Shown: positions 10,604-20,829 of the stretch, in pieces
Layout: every line of letters starts with the position of its first letter
Numbering within the stretch: position 1 is the first letter of the stretch
DNA from: Mastigamoeba balamuthi
Taxonomy: Eukaryota; Evosea; Mastigamoebida; Mastigamoebidae
Reading direction: 5' to 3'
Assembly (NCBI GenBank): GCA_902651635.1
Contig: CACRSC010000084.1
Coordinates: forward strand, 636,292-700,291
DNA length: 64,000 nucleotides
Position numbers and translations under genes: made by a program
Notes under the pieces: model-generated
What the model was told of the DNA's origin: nothing
What the model saw: the letters and a program-made list of their open reading frames with translations, nothing else
Databases searched by the model: none

Positions 10604-13177
10604 CTATTTTACGATTTGGAACAGCGAGCGGGACGAGATGTTCAGCAGCCGGAGCCCGGCCAGGCGGCACGCGTGCGGCCACGCGTCGGTGACCGCGCCC
10701 TGCTCGACGTACATGGAGAACGAGCAGAGCCTGGCGGCGACGAACCTCTGGAACTCCTCGCTCTCCATCACGTAGAGCGCCTCGGAGAGCCTCGCGACCT
10801 GGCACACCGTCAGGTCCTCGAGCGCCGGCAGGCGGCCCGGGACCAGGCTCAGCACGTTGACGTTGGCCGTGAACAGCACCAGCGACTGCAGCGTGCGGGC
10901 GCAGGCGGCGCCCAGGCCCATGACGTCGGCCACGATGAGGTCGACGTTGGTGTCGTCCTCGACGGTGGCCCGGCGGAGCTCGTAGAGCAGCGGGCACGGG
11001 GGGAACGCGCACATCTTGGCGACGAGCCCCGACGAGTGCACGTAGAGCGCCTCGAGCCGCGCCTTGGAGTCCTCGAACGCGTTGCGCCAGTTGTCCGTCA
11101 GCGGCACGAAGGCCAGCAGCTCGAGCTCGCGGAGCTCCGCGACGCCGCCGATGGCCCGGGCCCTGCTGAACGACAGGCTGCGCGAGCAGTCCTTGAGGCT
11201 GCGCGCCCTGCAGACGGCCAGCAGCGCCTCGCAGAGCTCGTCCTCCACGTCGGCCTCGAGCACAATGCTGGGCACGCTGATCGGCGTCCTGCGGGAGCGG
11301 GCGATCATCGAGGCCCTGTTGTGGTCGAGCACGAGCTCGGCGCCGCCCAGGTCCACGCCGTCGGCCGTCGAGCAGACCGACAGGAACGGCACGCGCAGGT
11401 CGGCAGCGCGCAGCACCCTGAGCTTCGGGCAGAGGTCCCTGAGCGCTGGCCCGAGCGCCTCGAGGTCCCCCGTGACGGCCCCTATGGCGAGCGTGTGCAG
11501 CTCCGCCAGGAACGGCCGCGTGCCACCCAGGGCGCCGAGCAGCCGCAGCAGCACGGCCGCCGAGACCTGGGTGCAGCGCAGGACCTCGAGCCTGAGCGGG
11601 GCCGACTGCGCCCGGGCGACGTCGATCAGGCCCTCGACGAGCGGGTCGACCTCCCAGCCCGCGAACTCGATCTCCTCCATGAAGGGCCCCCGGGCGGCCC
11701 CGAAGTTGCTCAGCTCGCGCTTGAGCTCGGGGCTGTTGCCCCGGCAGCGCACGTACAGCCTGCGGAGCGACGGCAGCGACGAGGCCAGGGCGAGCCCCGC
11801 GGCCTCGTCGCACTGTATGCGCAGGGTCTCGACGCCCACGAGCACCTTGGCCAGCGGCTTGAACGCGGCGGGCGAGATCTGCCCGCGGTCGTCGACGAGC
11901 GTCAGCACGCGGACGTGGCGCGCCTGCGGGAAGTGGCCGAACGCGAACACGGACCCCGCGTGCAGCTCGACGCTCCTCCAGAGCCGCGGGTCCCGGCACA
12001 TGAGCCGCCCGGCGCGGCAGGTGGCCGAGAGCCTCGCGACGGCCCGCGCGTCGAGGCAGCCGAGGATGCAGTCGAGGACCATGTCGCGCGGCATGTTGAA
12101 CAGCGACCAGCTGTCCGTGTAGATGTCGCGGAACATGTCGACGGTGAACGCGTTGCGGAGGGCCTCGCGCTGCTCGAGCGGCATCGGGGGCCGCCCGGGC
12201 GCCGCGGCCCTGTCGAACGCGAGCTGCGAGACCCACTCGCGGGCGCCCTCGAAGTCGCCCTGCAGCGAGTAGACCACGCGGACGTTCCACTCGACCCACC
12301 ACTCGGCCCCGCGCTCCCTGCGCGTGTGCGTGACCTCGACCGCGCGCTCCGTCGTGGCCAGGGCGACGCGCCACGCGTTGGCCCCGCGCCACTCGTCGAG
12401 CGCGAACTCGGGGTACGTCAGCACGGGCAGCCGGTACCGCAGGTGCCGCGCGCCCGCGGAGGCCACCGCGGAGCCCACGGCCCTCACGGCGTTCATCGCG
12501 GGCCCCAGCAGCCGCAGCACGTCGCGGACGAGCACCGTGGGCGCGCCGTCCTCGGGGGCGTCGTCGATCTCCTTCCGCGCCCTGGCCACCGATTCCGCCG
12601 AGACGCGCTCGGGCCCGAGGGCCTCGGCGAGCCCGAGCAGCAGCGAGCGCACGTCCTCGCGGTAGTCCTCCTTCTTGCGCGCGACGGGGGCGGCCCCGTT
12701 GACCGCGACGCGCCCGAGGGCCCCGGCGATGTCGCGTGCCGTCTCGACTGCGTTGCGCGCGCACAAAACTCCGCGGACGTCCGCGGACAGCGGCGACTCG
12801 TCCGCGACCACCTCGGGCCTCCGCGGCTGCACCGGGCGGCGGGCCTGCGCGTTGGCCTGCCTCTGGGCCGGCGGCAGAAGCAGCGGCGCGCTGCCCGAGC
12901 GCTCGAAGACGCTGGGCTCGGGGATGGCTGGGCCGGCGTTGGCTGGGCGGACCCGCGCGGAGGCAGGCAGCGACGCGCCGCCGCCGTGGGGGCGCGCGCG
13001 GCCGCGGAAGCCGCCGGCGAAGGACTGCGGGAGGTGGGGGAGGTGCGGGGCGGCGCCCCCGCGGGCGGCCAGCTGCGGGGGCTCGAAGAGGATCTGGCGA
13101 GTCTCCAATTCAGTCCGCGGGGTCCAAATCAGAGAAATCAGAGATATTTGTCTGTGTGTCCAGAAATAGCGGGACAA
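10604..13177 (-). CDS. F-box protein with leucine-rich C-terminal half
   Basis: A single frame of 857 residues. An F-box-like segment near residues 370-415 reads NMPRDMVLDCILGCLD, then SATCRAGRLMCRDPRLWRSV, matching the Skp1-binding pattern of F-box proteins. It is followed by ~400 residues of leucine-rich, irregular repeats (LETLRIQC, LPSLRRLYVRCRG, LRLEVLRCTQVS). Such proteins usually serve as substrate receptors of SCF ubiquitin ligases. The first ~170 residues are Ala/Pro/Arg-rich. The start is uncertain: the first Met at 13177 sits in a stretch that resembles a recurring non-coding element (see 13178-13835), so the real first exon may differ. It lies between the cysteine-rich paralogs B and C. 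Confidence 0.75.
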   Translation of the reverse strand: MSRYFWTHRQISLISLIWTPRTELETRQILFEPPQLAARGGAAPHLPHLPQSFAGGFRGRARPHGGGASLPASARVRPANAGPAIPEPSVFERSGSAPLLLPPAQRQANAQARRPVQPRRPEVVADESPLSADVRGVLCARNAVETARDIAGALGRVAVNGAAPVARKKEDYREDVRSLLLGLAEALGPERVSAESVARARKEIDDAPEDGAPTVLVRDVLRLLGPAMNAVRAVGSAVASAGARHLRYRLPVLTYPEFALDEWRGANAWRVALATTERAVEVTHTRRERGAEWWVEWNVRVVYSLQGDFEGAREWVSQLAFDRAAAPGRPPMPLEQREALRNAFTVDMFRDIYTDSWSLFNMPRDMVLDCILGCLDARAVARLSATCRAGRLMCRDPRLWRSVELHAGSVFAFGHFPQARHVRVLTLVDDRGQISPAAFKPLAKVLVGVETLRIQCDEAAGLALASSLPSLRRLYVRCRGNSPELKRELSNFGAARGPFMEEIEFAGWEVDPLVEGLIDVARAQSAPLRLEVLRCTQVSAAVLLRLLGALGGTRPFLAELHTLAIGAVTGDLEALGPALRDLCPKLRVLRAADLRVPFLSVCSTADGVDLGGAELVLDHNRASMIARSRRTPISVPSIVLEADVEDELCEALLAVCRARSLKDCSRSLSFSRARAIGGVAELRELELLAFVPLTDNWRNAFEDSKARLEALYVHSSGLVAKMCAFPPCPLLYELRRATVEDDTNVDLIVADVMGLGAACARTLQSLVLFTANVNVLSLVPGRLPALEDLTVCQVARLSEALYVMESEEFQRFVAARLCSFSMYVEQGAVTDAWPHACRLAGLRLLNISSRSLFQIVK

Positions 13178-13835
13178 ATCAGCACGACGTCACGGGGACC
13201 CGAGAGCCAACGGGCCGACCACGTGGTACGAGCGCAATAACTGAGCCGCCCAACTCCCTGAGAAGTGACACGCTCCAGTACATAACTGTCGGACGCGCCA
13301 CTGCAACTGGGAACTTGCTGCGAGTGCGAGTACTGAAGTGCGATGTTATTAAACGCCGAAGGCACAAGTATACTATTTTATTCTGTGTTTGGAGGTATTA
13401 GAAACACTACCTACATAGGCTCGTTCATCGCTTTGTTTGCAAAGGGGAAGATTTCAGGAGTTCGGGGTGAGCCTAGCCCCCGTATCCGCGGGACCAAGAC
13501 CCGTCTCCAGTCAGTCCGCTGGTCCCAAATCGGCACGGCAATCAGAATCTAGGAGTAGATATATCTGGAAACATCGCTGTTTCTGGACTGGGAGCTTGGA
13601 AGGGGGCACCGCAAAACTAAAGCCTCGCAAAGGCGGAACCGGGAGGCCGGCCACCCGTGATCGCGACTTATCCGCCGAGCAGAGCGACTGGCGGAGAGAC
13701 TGATGAGGATGACGCGAGAGCGATGACGTAAAGATATGCAAAAGAGCTCAGCCCAAAAAGAGATACAGTAGCATAGGGCTTTCTTTCCCACCACAGGCGA
13801 AGTCGGCACACCCGCCGGACTCAATAGAACGCCAA
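13178..13835. other. Intergenic region between divergent genes
   Basis: It separates the F-box gene (minus) from cysteine-rich paralog C (plus), so it should hold two divergent promoters. No coding frame stands out. Two related strings occur here: GGTCCAAATCAGAG...AGATATTTG at about 13119-13150, just inside the F-box frame, and GGTCCCAAATCGGCACGG...GATATATCTGG at about 13522-13570. An ACGACGTCACG lies near 13185. They look like copies of a dispersed short element. Confidence 0.45.
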
Positions 13836-16800
13836 ATGAGCGGACCACGTGGCTGGGGTCTGCTCGTCGTACTCGCTGCACTGGCACTCGCGTTGGGAGA
13901 TCCAGTTGGGACGACGTCGGAGCTGAGCAGCAGCAGCAGCAGCGGTTCTTCTCGTGCGTCGTCTACAACCTCTTCGACGGGCGACACGGGGACCTGCGGC
14001 GACGGGCTCCTGCAGGGCAGCGAGCAGTGCGACGGGGGCGATGGCTGCGACTCCCTCACGTGCCTCTGCAACGCCACGCTGGGCTTCCGCCCCACCGTGC
14101 CCCGGGGCCTGTCCTGCGGCGTCTGCGGAGACAGGTGCCCAATGTGTAACATGAACACTGCCCCTAAATCGACACTTACCTACTTACCTGTTGCGACGCA
14201 CCGGTTTTTGCACTTAGCGTGCTCGACGAGGGCGAGGAGTGCGAGGTCCCGTACTTCTCTCTCAAATTCGGGGGCATGTGCCAGAGCGACTGCAAGTGCG
14301 CCGTCGGCTTCGCCCCGTCTCAGTGCAACGACTACTGGAGGTGCCAGTCCAACGGCGATGTCCTCGTCCCTCAGGTCACGTGGGTCTACGCAGAGCCCGG
14401 GTGCCCCAGGAGCAGCCTGCGGGCGGTCTTGGCCTCCTCGGTCCAGACGAGCCTGTGCGACGACCAGCAGCTCACATGCGTCAACACCACGGAAGGCCAG
14501 GAGACTCCACGCTGGCAGACGGCGCTGTGCGGTGCCAACGCGACGTTCCCCAGCCTCGACACACTTGAACTCGGTCTTCTCGAGACGCGTTCAGTGCACG
14601 GGACGCTCAAGTGCCCTGGCGTGCCCAAGGACATGTCGTGGATTGCCAGCGGCCAGTGCAACCTCGTACAGTCGGTGTCGGTGACCTGCGTCGGGGAGAG
14701 CGAGGTCGTCGAGCAAGACATCGATGACTGCAGCCCAGTTGGGAGCCCACGCAGGCGCCTGCTGAACACCGCTGTGGCCCTGGGCAGCCTGGTCAGCGAG
14801 AGGTGCTACAACCCGCACCCCAGCTGCGGCAACTCGTTTGTCGAAGGAGCAGAGGAGTGCGACGGGGGCGCGGGCTGCAACCAGACGTCGTGCCGCTGCC
14901 TGCCGCTGTGGAGGCCCATGCAGCCACGGCAGTCAGGGTGCCAACCAATGTCGGTTCTCCCAGAGCTCCATCTCTGGTTCCCGACTGGCGACTGCTCCGG
15001 AGAGCCGTCTTCTGCTCTTGTCTTCGAGACAACGAGACCTAACTGCAGCCAGATGGCTTTCCCAGACATCGGAATGTGCGTGGCCTCCAGCGCTGGAAGC
15101 AACAAATCGGTTTCCATACGCTGCGGTTACTCCCTGTCCAGTTATCCAGCAGGGCTCCTCCTTCTCCAGTACGACGCCGGTGACACCAACCGCACGGGAA
15201 GAGTCTCGTCTGTTTCGTGGGTTCGGTGCGACGACCGCAACTGCTCCTCATGTTCGCAGGTGCTAGACAAGGTTGACCTCGGGAACGTGCCCCACGGAGC
15301 TCACAGAGATCCGCCCGATCCCGCACAATTCTGCATACCAGAGGGTTCGAGCGTTGCACTGTGTGGAAACGGCCATCCAGACCCTGGAGAGGAATGCGAC
15401 GGGGGCAGTGGCTGCGACTCGGGATGCAAATGCGCAGTCCCGAGGCCAGGCACCGCCGTCCTTTTCTCTCCGAAGATCCTTCGATCATCCTCCTGTGGTG
15501 TGTGCGGAGACGGAGTCCCGGACCTATCAGAGGAATGCGACAGTGGATTGGGGTGCAGTGATCAGTGCCTTTGCCAGGAAGAGTTCAGGCAATACAGCCC
15601 CCGGCAGTCAGGATGCCAGAGGATCTCTGACCTGCTCGTGAAGTACTTCTCCAACGAGCAGTGCGACGGGAACGCCATTGCTTCCGAGTGGACCAAAGAT
15701 TTCCCGGATGCCGACTGCTCTGACGGATGTGCGAGAGTAGGTGAGTCTTTGTGGACGCAGAGGAAGTGCGGCTTCTCCATTCACGAAAGCGTTCCGCAAT
15801 GGGGGCTCTGGTCGGCCTCCTACGCGACAAGCTGTAATGCCAGCGGGAAGCGGATTCACATTGCCTCGCGGCTTCAGAACATGTGCATCAACGGCACAGT
15901 CGTCGCATGCAATTCCACGCATGTCACAGAGCGGCTGTATGGCGGCCCAAATTGCACCGGCGAGCCGCTCAACGTGAGCACCCGCCAGCTTCTGGGCTGT
16001 GCGGATGGCGCAGTGTATGAGAGGTGCTGTATGTGCGGCAACGGAGTCGTCGACGACAAGGAGGGCTGTGAGGTGGATGGGTACATGTGCAGCGATAGTT
16101 GCACCTGCCTGGAGGGCTATCGACCCAACGGCACGCACAGCTGCGAGCCAGATATCCTTCTCATCCGCACGACACGGTTCTACGACAGCGCCTACTGCAA
16201 CAGCACGCGAGGCCCGATCAAAATGGAGCAGAATCTGGAGTACAGCACAGTCGAGTGTAAGGACGGCTGTATTACAACTGGCGATGATGGTAGATCGCAG
16301 TACAGCACCTGCGACGATACGCCGTGGAAGCGGCTCCCTGCAGGCCTCGTCACGTACTCGTACAGATCGCTCGGGTGCGAAGTGGCGCCACACCAGACAA
16401 ATTGGGAGGCCCTGTGCAGTCATGGATCATACATCTCGTGCAGCGACACCAACGTGGTTGTGTGGTCGTTCTCGGGCGGCAAGTGCTCCGGAACTCCCAA
16501 GAGTATCACGGGGCACATCACCAACGAGTGCACGCACGAGAGAGGTGGTCCCTTTGTGTACAAATGCAGCATCGACGCCGTGATCCTGTGTGGCAACGGC
16601 GTCGTCGACGTAGGAGAGCAGTGTGATAGCACCACTGGCTGCCTGGTCAACTGCACGTGCGCCCCAGGCTACACGCCGCGCCTTCCCCCGATTATGGGGT
16701 GCGGGTACTGCGGGGACAGGACGGTGGACGTCGGAGAGGAGTGCGACAGCGGCATCGGCTGCGACACCGAGTGCCACTGCAGGAGTGGCTCTGTGCCATA

Positions 16801-17641
16801 TGACGAGCCCCAGCCGGCCTGCATCCCCACAAACTTCACGATGACGCCGGCCCTGATCCTGTTTTACGATTCTCCCTCATGCGACTCGTCAGCGCTGGTC
16901 GAGGCCCGCGTGGGCACCGTTCTGATGTGCGAAGCTGCCGATGTTCAGTGCTGGCCAGTTAGAGACCCGCACAGCACCATGCGCTTCAGCTCATTTGTGG
17001 GGCCCAGGGCCCGTATGCCGCTCTCGCTGCCCGACGGCATGTTCGAGACGGTGTACAACAGCAGCTCGTGCTCCGGGGAGGTGATCGCGGCCCACTGGGC
17101 GCGGTCCGGCTTGTGCAACAGAGTGGAGCCGGCACCGCAGAGCGAAGACGCGGACTACCAGCCGCAGGAAACCCCCAAGGCCGGGTGGATCATGGAGTGC
17201 GACGAGAGCACCGTTACCAAGTACTTCTACACCCAGAGCACCTGCGCAGGCGACCCTGTGAGCTCGTCCGTGGAGCACGCAAACGAGTGCCTCAGCGACA
17301 ACGAAACAGATGACAAAGGAGACGGCGGAGTGTCAGTGGGCGTACGCTGTCAGCGTCTGTGCGGCAATGGCAGAGTGGACCCCTGGGAGCAGTGCGACGG
17401 CGGTGTAGGGTGCCAGCGGTGTCGCTGTATGGCCCCGTATGCAGCGATCGCGAATCCCGACGTCAATTGCTTCCTGGCGACCGTGGTGGAGGCGTCCTCG
17501 GTGTCGCAGCAACTGGAGGAGAGCTCGGGAGCGCAGCCTCTGAGCAGAGCGCCGTCGGCTGTGAGCGAATGCTCTGGTGTGGCCGTGTGTGCCACTGCTC
17601 TCGCGTTCGTTATTGCTGCGGTCCTTACTGATGGAGTTTAG
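13836..17641 (+). CDS. Large cysteine-rich secreted/surface protein, paralog C
   Basis: Exons 13836-14134 and 14218-17641 join across an 83-base phase-2 intron to give 1240 residues. The signal peptide (LLVVLAALALALG) is followed by a Ser-rich spacer and the first CGDGLLQGSEQCDGGDGC unit. Further units follow at CGNSFVEGAEECDGG, CGNGHPDPGEECDGG, CGDGVPDLSEECD, CGNGVVDDKEGCE, CGNGVVDVGEQCD, CGDRTVDVGEECD and CGNGRVDPWEQCDGG. About a dozen Tyr/Phe...Cys-x-Gly modules lie between them. One of these has lost its cysteine (DTNRTGR where paralogs A and B have DVNCTER and DTNCSAG). The C-terminal hydrophobic tail (VAVCATALAFVIAAVL) ending two residues before a short polar end suggests GPI anchoring. 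It lies on the opposite strand from paralogs A and B. Confidence 0.88.
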
Positions 17642-17699
17642 AGTTGCTAGAGACACGGCCGCATCGTGAGCACGCACAGCCGCGCACTATAACATATTA

Positions 17700-17909
17700 A
17701 TTCAACCCGGATTTGCCCCAACCAATTGAGAAACCAACCCCGAAGAACGAAATGCGAATTTTGAACGTCAGAGTCCGTTTTGAATTTGAAATACGTGTGC
17801 GCCACGTCATCCCGCGCCAAAGAAAACCGCGGGTTTGGCGGGCTGAGCTGGCTTTTTATAACCATTCACACCTCGCAGAGTCTCTCGCCCCCAACACTCA
17901 GCCGCCCCC
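17700..17909 (+). promoter_or_regulatory. Conserved promoter block of coiled-coil gene copy 1
   Basis: This ~200-base block is closely matched upstream of all three coiled-coil family members, far better than most intergenic DNA here. It contains a CCAACCAATTG box, TTTGAATTTGAAATACGTG, an E2F-like TTTGGCGCGGG (minus strand, 17811-17821) next to ATGACGTGGCG, a second TTTGGCGGG at about 17834-17842, and a TATA box (TTTTTATAACC) about 55 bases before the ATG. The arrangement suggests a TATA promoter with E2F/CRE-type control, possibly S-phase linked. The factor assignment is an inference from motif resemblance. Confidence 0.7.
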
Positions 17910-19325
17910 ATGTGCCCCCAACCCGTTTTCATCGCCGCCCCCTCGTGCCTGCCCGCCGGCACCAAGCTCCTCGTCCCCACCATTCCGTTCGCCGCCGCCC
18001 CGAAGAAGACCAACCGCAAGCCCCTCCTCAGCATCGCCAACCTGCTCGCCGACCTCCGCGCCACGCCCCTCGCGTCCGCCCAGACCGTCTCCCGCGTCTC
18101 CGCGACCCAGGGCATCACCCGCGACGCCGTGTCCCCTCGCGCCTCCCCGAAGCTGGCCGTCACCAGCGCCAACTGCTCCGCGATGTCGTCCCTCGTCTCG
18201 GAGTTCCGGACCACCAACGCCGCCAACGTCCGCGGCAGCCACCCGCACACCCCCGTCCCCGACATGCACTCCTCGCCATCTCTCGCATCGCCTGCAAAGT
18301 CCCCCGCCGACTCCGCCGACCCCGCCAAGCCGTCGCCCAGCGTCCAGGTCACCCAGTACCGCCCAGAGGGCAACGCCGAGGCCACAACGTCGCCCCGCCA
18401 GCACCACAAGGCCCTCGACATGATCGCCCAGCTCGAAGCGATGCTCGACGACAAGTGGGCAGCCAGGGATGCTGCCCAAAAAGAGTCCGAGGACCGCATC
18501 ACGCGCCTCGAGGTGGCCCTGGCCGCCGAGACCCAGAAGCGCAAGAAGGCCGAGGCCGACTCGATCCGCAACAAGCACATCGCCGACCATCTCCGCATCC
18601 AGCTCGACGGCGCCAACAGCAGGATAGACGCCCTCACCGAGCTCGTCGCCAACGACAGCCTCAAGATCAGCGAGCTCGACAGCGCCCTCAAGGACGCCGA
18701 GGCCCTGGCGTCGTTCAACGCCATGACGCACGCCACGACCGCCGATCTGCTGGACAGGGCCCTGGCCCAGAGGGCCAACGACAAGGCGACCCTCGAGGCC
18801 CAGATCAAGGGCCTGGAGACCGAGTTGATCAAGGCCAGCAACGAGGTGGCCACGCTGGCCGACCAGGTGGCCAATGGCGAACTGCAGGTTCACCATCTGA
18901 CCGACAAGATCTGCGACCTCGAAGACCTGGTGGCGTACCAGAGGACTACCATCCAGGTCGCAGCAGAGATCGCAGACGAGGTTGAGGCCCAGAGGGCCAA
19001 CGACAAGGAGCTGTACAAGAAGAAGATCAGCTTGCTCGAGCTCGAGTTTGCCGACATCAACCGCCCAACGATCAAGAACGAGAACCGCTCTGAGACGGAC
19101 CCGGTTATTCAGCTGCTTCAGGCAGACCCTGCCATCATGAGGATTGTGCCTCAGGGCAGGGGCAGCACCACCGAGCAGCAGAAGACGCAGGAGATGGCCC
19201 GCCTCCTGCTGTATGACCCCGCCATCATGGCCGTGGGAAACCCATTCAATTCCCCCAGCACCACACCAGTCGCACAACACGCCACACACCATTACACGCG
19301 CCACGCCACATGCACACACTTGTAA
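17910..19325 (+). CDS. Coiled-coil protein with C-terminal DPAI repeats, copy 1
   Basis: An intact single exon of 471 residues, not recognised as a known family. Residues 1-165 are a Ser/Pro/Ala-rich head starting MCPQPVFIAAPSCLPAG. Residues ~166-410 are a long charged coiled coil with regular Leu/Ile/Ala spacing (MIAQLEAMLDDKW, ALAAETQKRKKAEAD, LETELIKASNEVATLADQ). After it comes a short repeat in which DPAIMRIVPQGRGSTTEQQ is followed by LLLYDPAIMAVGNPF. The tail is His/Thr-rich. The start is fixed by the conserved promoter block and by agreement with copies 2 and 3. It ends 97 bases from the 3' end of the convergent Sel1-repeat gene. A structural or cytoskeletal scaffold role is possible but unproven. 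Confidence 0.8.
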   Translation: MCPQPVFIAAPSCLPAGTKLLVPTIPFAAAPKKTNRKPLLSIANLLADLRATPLASAQTVSRVSATQGITRDAVSPRASPKLAVTSANCSAMSSLVSEFRTTNAANVRGSHPHTPVPDMHSSPSLASPAKSPADSADPAKPSPSVQVTQYRPEGNAEATTSPRQHHKALDMIAQLEAMLDDKWAARDAAQKESEDRITRLEVALAAETQKRKKAEADSIRNKHIADHLRIQLDGANSRIDALTELVANDSLKISELDSALKDAEALASFNAMTHATTADLLDRALAQRANDKATLEAQIKGLETELIKASNEVATLADQVANGELQVHHLTDKICDLEDLVAYQRTTIQVAAEIADEVEAQRANDKELYKKKISLLELEFADINRPTIKNENRSETDPVIQLLQADPAIMRIVPQGRGSTTEQQKTQEMARLLLYDPAIMAVGNPFNSPSTTPVAQHATHHYTRHATCTHL

Positions 19326-19422
19326 ATAACACCATCACTTTCCTCAACCCATTGTAACTGCCTTAACACCAAAAATACTATTTCCTCACAGAAATACGAG
19401 CAGGCATTCGTGAAGGATTAAT

Positions 19423-20800
19423 CTATTGGCGACACCTAAGCGACGTATAGAGGTAGAGGGCCTCGGTGTTGTACACACTGGCCCACTCCCACAGCTTTGC
19501 TGCCTCGCGCATGTTCAGCGGAGCCCCGGACCCCACGTCCCCGCTCAGCAGCAGCCCCAGCTCCACCATCGCGTTGGTGTCGCCCTGCGCTGCGCTCTGC
19601 CTCAGCAGCCTCTCCGCCTCCCGCTCGTTCCTCGGCAGCCCCAGTGCCCCGTATCTGTGCGGCGCGTCAGCCCGCGATGCCGAGAGTGGGTGCGAAAGAG
19701 CCACCGCGTGAGCCCCGTGATGGCGTACCCCGTGAGCAGCGCGAGGTGGGCGAGGGCAGCGCTGTTGCCACTCGCGGCGCTGAGCTGGAGCAGGCGCAGG
19801 GCCTCCTCGTTCTCGCCGCCCTGGCCGCGGCCCGCGTCGACCCGCTCCAGCAGGAGGCTGGCGAGGTTGCTCTGCGCGATGGGCAGGCCCTGGTCCGCCG
19901 CCAGGCGGTAGAGCGTCTCGGCGCGGTCGGCGTCGATGGGCACGCCTCGTCCGTGCTGGTAGCAGTGCGCCAGGTCGCTCTGCGCCCACGGGCACCCCGC
20001 TGCCCTCGTGCCACCGTGCGTGAGCGTCGCGGGTGCGCACAGAGGCAGTGGCGTAGTCGCATTGCAGCACAATCAATTGAGCGCAGAGCCACACGGCATC
20101 AATGGCAAAGCAGCGAGCAGCGGCGGTATTTCAGCCAGATGGCTCGGACACGCACAAGCACGGGGCGGGGGCGAGGAGCAGCGAGGGTGGCAGACCTTCG
20201 GCAGAGGCCATGTAGAGCTCGACGGCGGCGGCGTAGTCGAGGCCCACGACGTCGAGCCAGTACCCCGCGATGTGCATCAGCGTCGGCGACGGCGCCGCCT
20301 CGCCCTCGGCGGCCCCCCTCGGGCTCGCCAGCGCCCGCGCCCTCTCGTGCATCGCCATGCAGAACCTCCGCGCGTGCTCCAGCGATTCCGTCCCCGCCTG
20401 AAACCCGGTTCCCCCAAAAAATACGGCACAGAACAAATATTAACGTCAGCGCGGGGAAACCCCTCCAGGCGGACACGTCAGCGGTTCTCCTCATCGGGGA
20501 ACTGCCTGAACGGGGAGGGGAGGCGACGGGGACGGGCCTTCTGTGCGAGGAGGACGCTCTCGTCGACGCCGGGCGCGTCGAGGTCGCCGAACGCCGAGGG
20601 CTTGGCGAAGCGCAGGCAGCGCAGGAAGAGCAGCGCGGGGCCCCAGTCGGGCGCGGCCGCAGACGCGGTGAGAATCGCGACGGCGGCGCGCGAGAACTCG
20701 CGCGAGTCGACGAGGCGCGCGGCCTCGGTCGTCAGGCGCGCGGCCTCGTTGAGAGCGGGTTCCTCCAGTCTCTCTGCCCTCGTGGCCCTCGGCTCGCCTG
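19423..20800 (-). CDS. Sel1-like repeat (TPR-type) protein
   Basis: Several minus-strand exons together encode Sel1-like repeats. The upstream part reads LNEAARLTTEAARLVDSREFSRAAVAILTASA. A middle part has HIAGYWLDVVGLDYAAAVELYMASAEG. Then come WAQSDLAHCYQHGRGVPIDA, AETLYRLAADQGLPIAQSNLAS and EALRLLQLSAASGNSAALAH, and the final exon has RNEREAERLLRQSAAQGD and AMVELGLLLSGDVGSG before the stop at 19423. Introns are needed near 20395-20480, 20090-20215 and 19650-19760. The first exon was not found: the upstream coding frame has no Met, but an acceptor at about 20774 is possible. Sel1 proteins act as adaptors, often in ER quality control or signalling; no specific partner is evident. Confidence 0.7.
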
Positions 20801-20829
20801 ACGTTGCGTTGCGATGGGGATCGGGTTAG

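Noticed and set aside
10616-13240. 874-codon open frame on plus across the F-box gene
   Set aside because: It is antisense to a frame with a recognisable F-box and leucine-rich repeats. Its composition (Arg/Gly/Ala/Gln with no domain) is what the complement of GC-rich codons gives.
17898-19319. 473-codon open frame on minus across coiled-coil copy 1 (and equivalents at 40485-42143 and 44333-45460)
   Set aside because: The plus frame has a conserved promoter, a consistent start and a heptad pattern in all copies. The reverse frame changes freely between copies.
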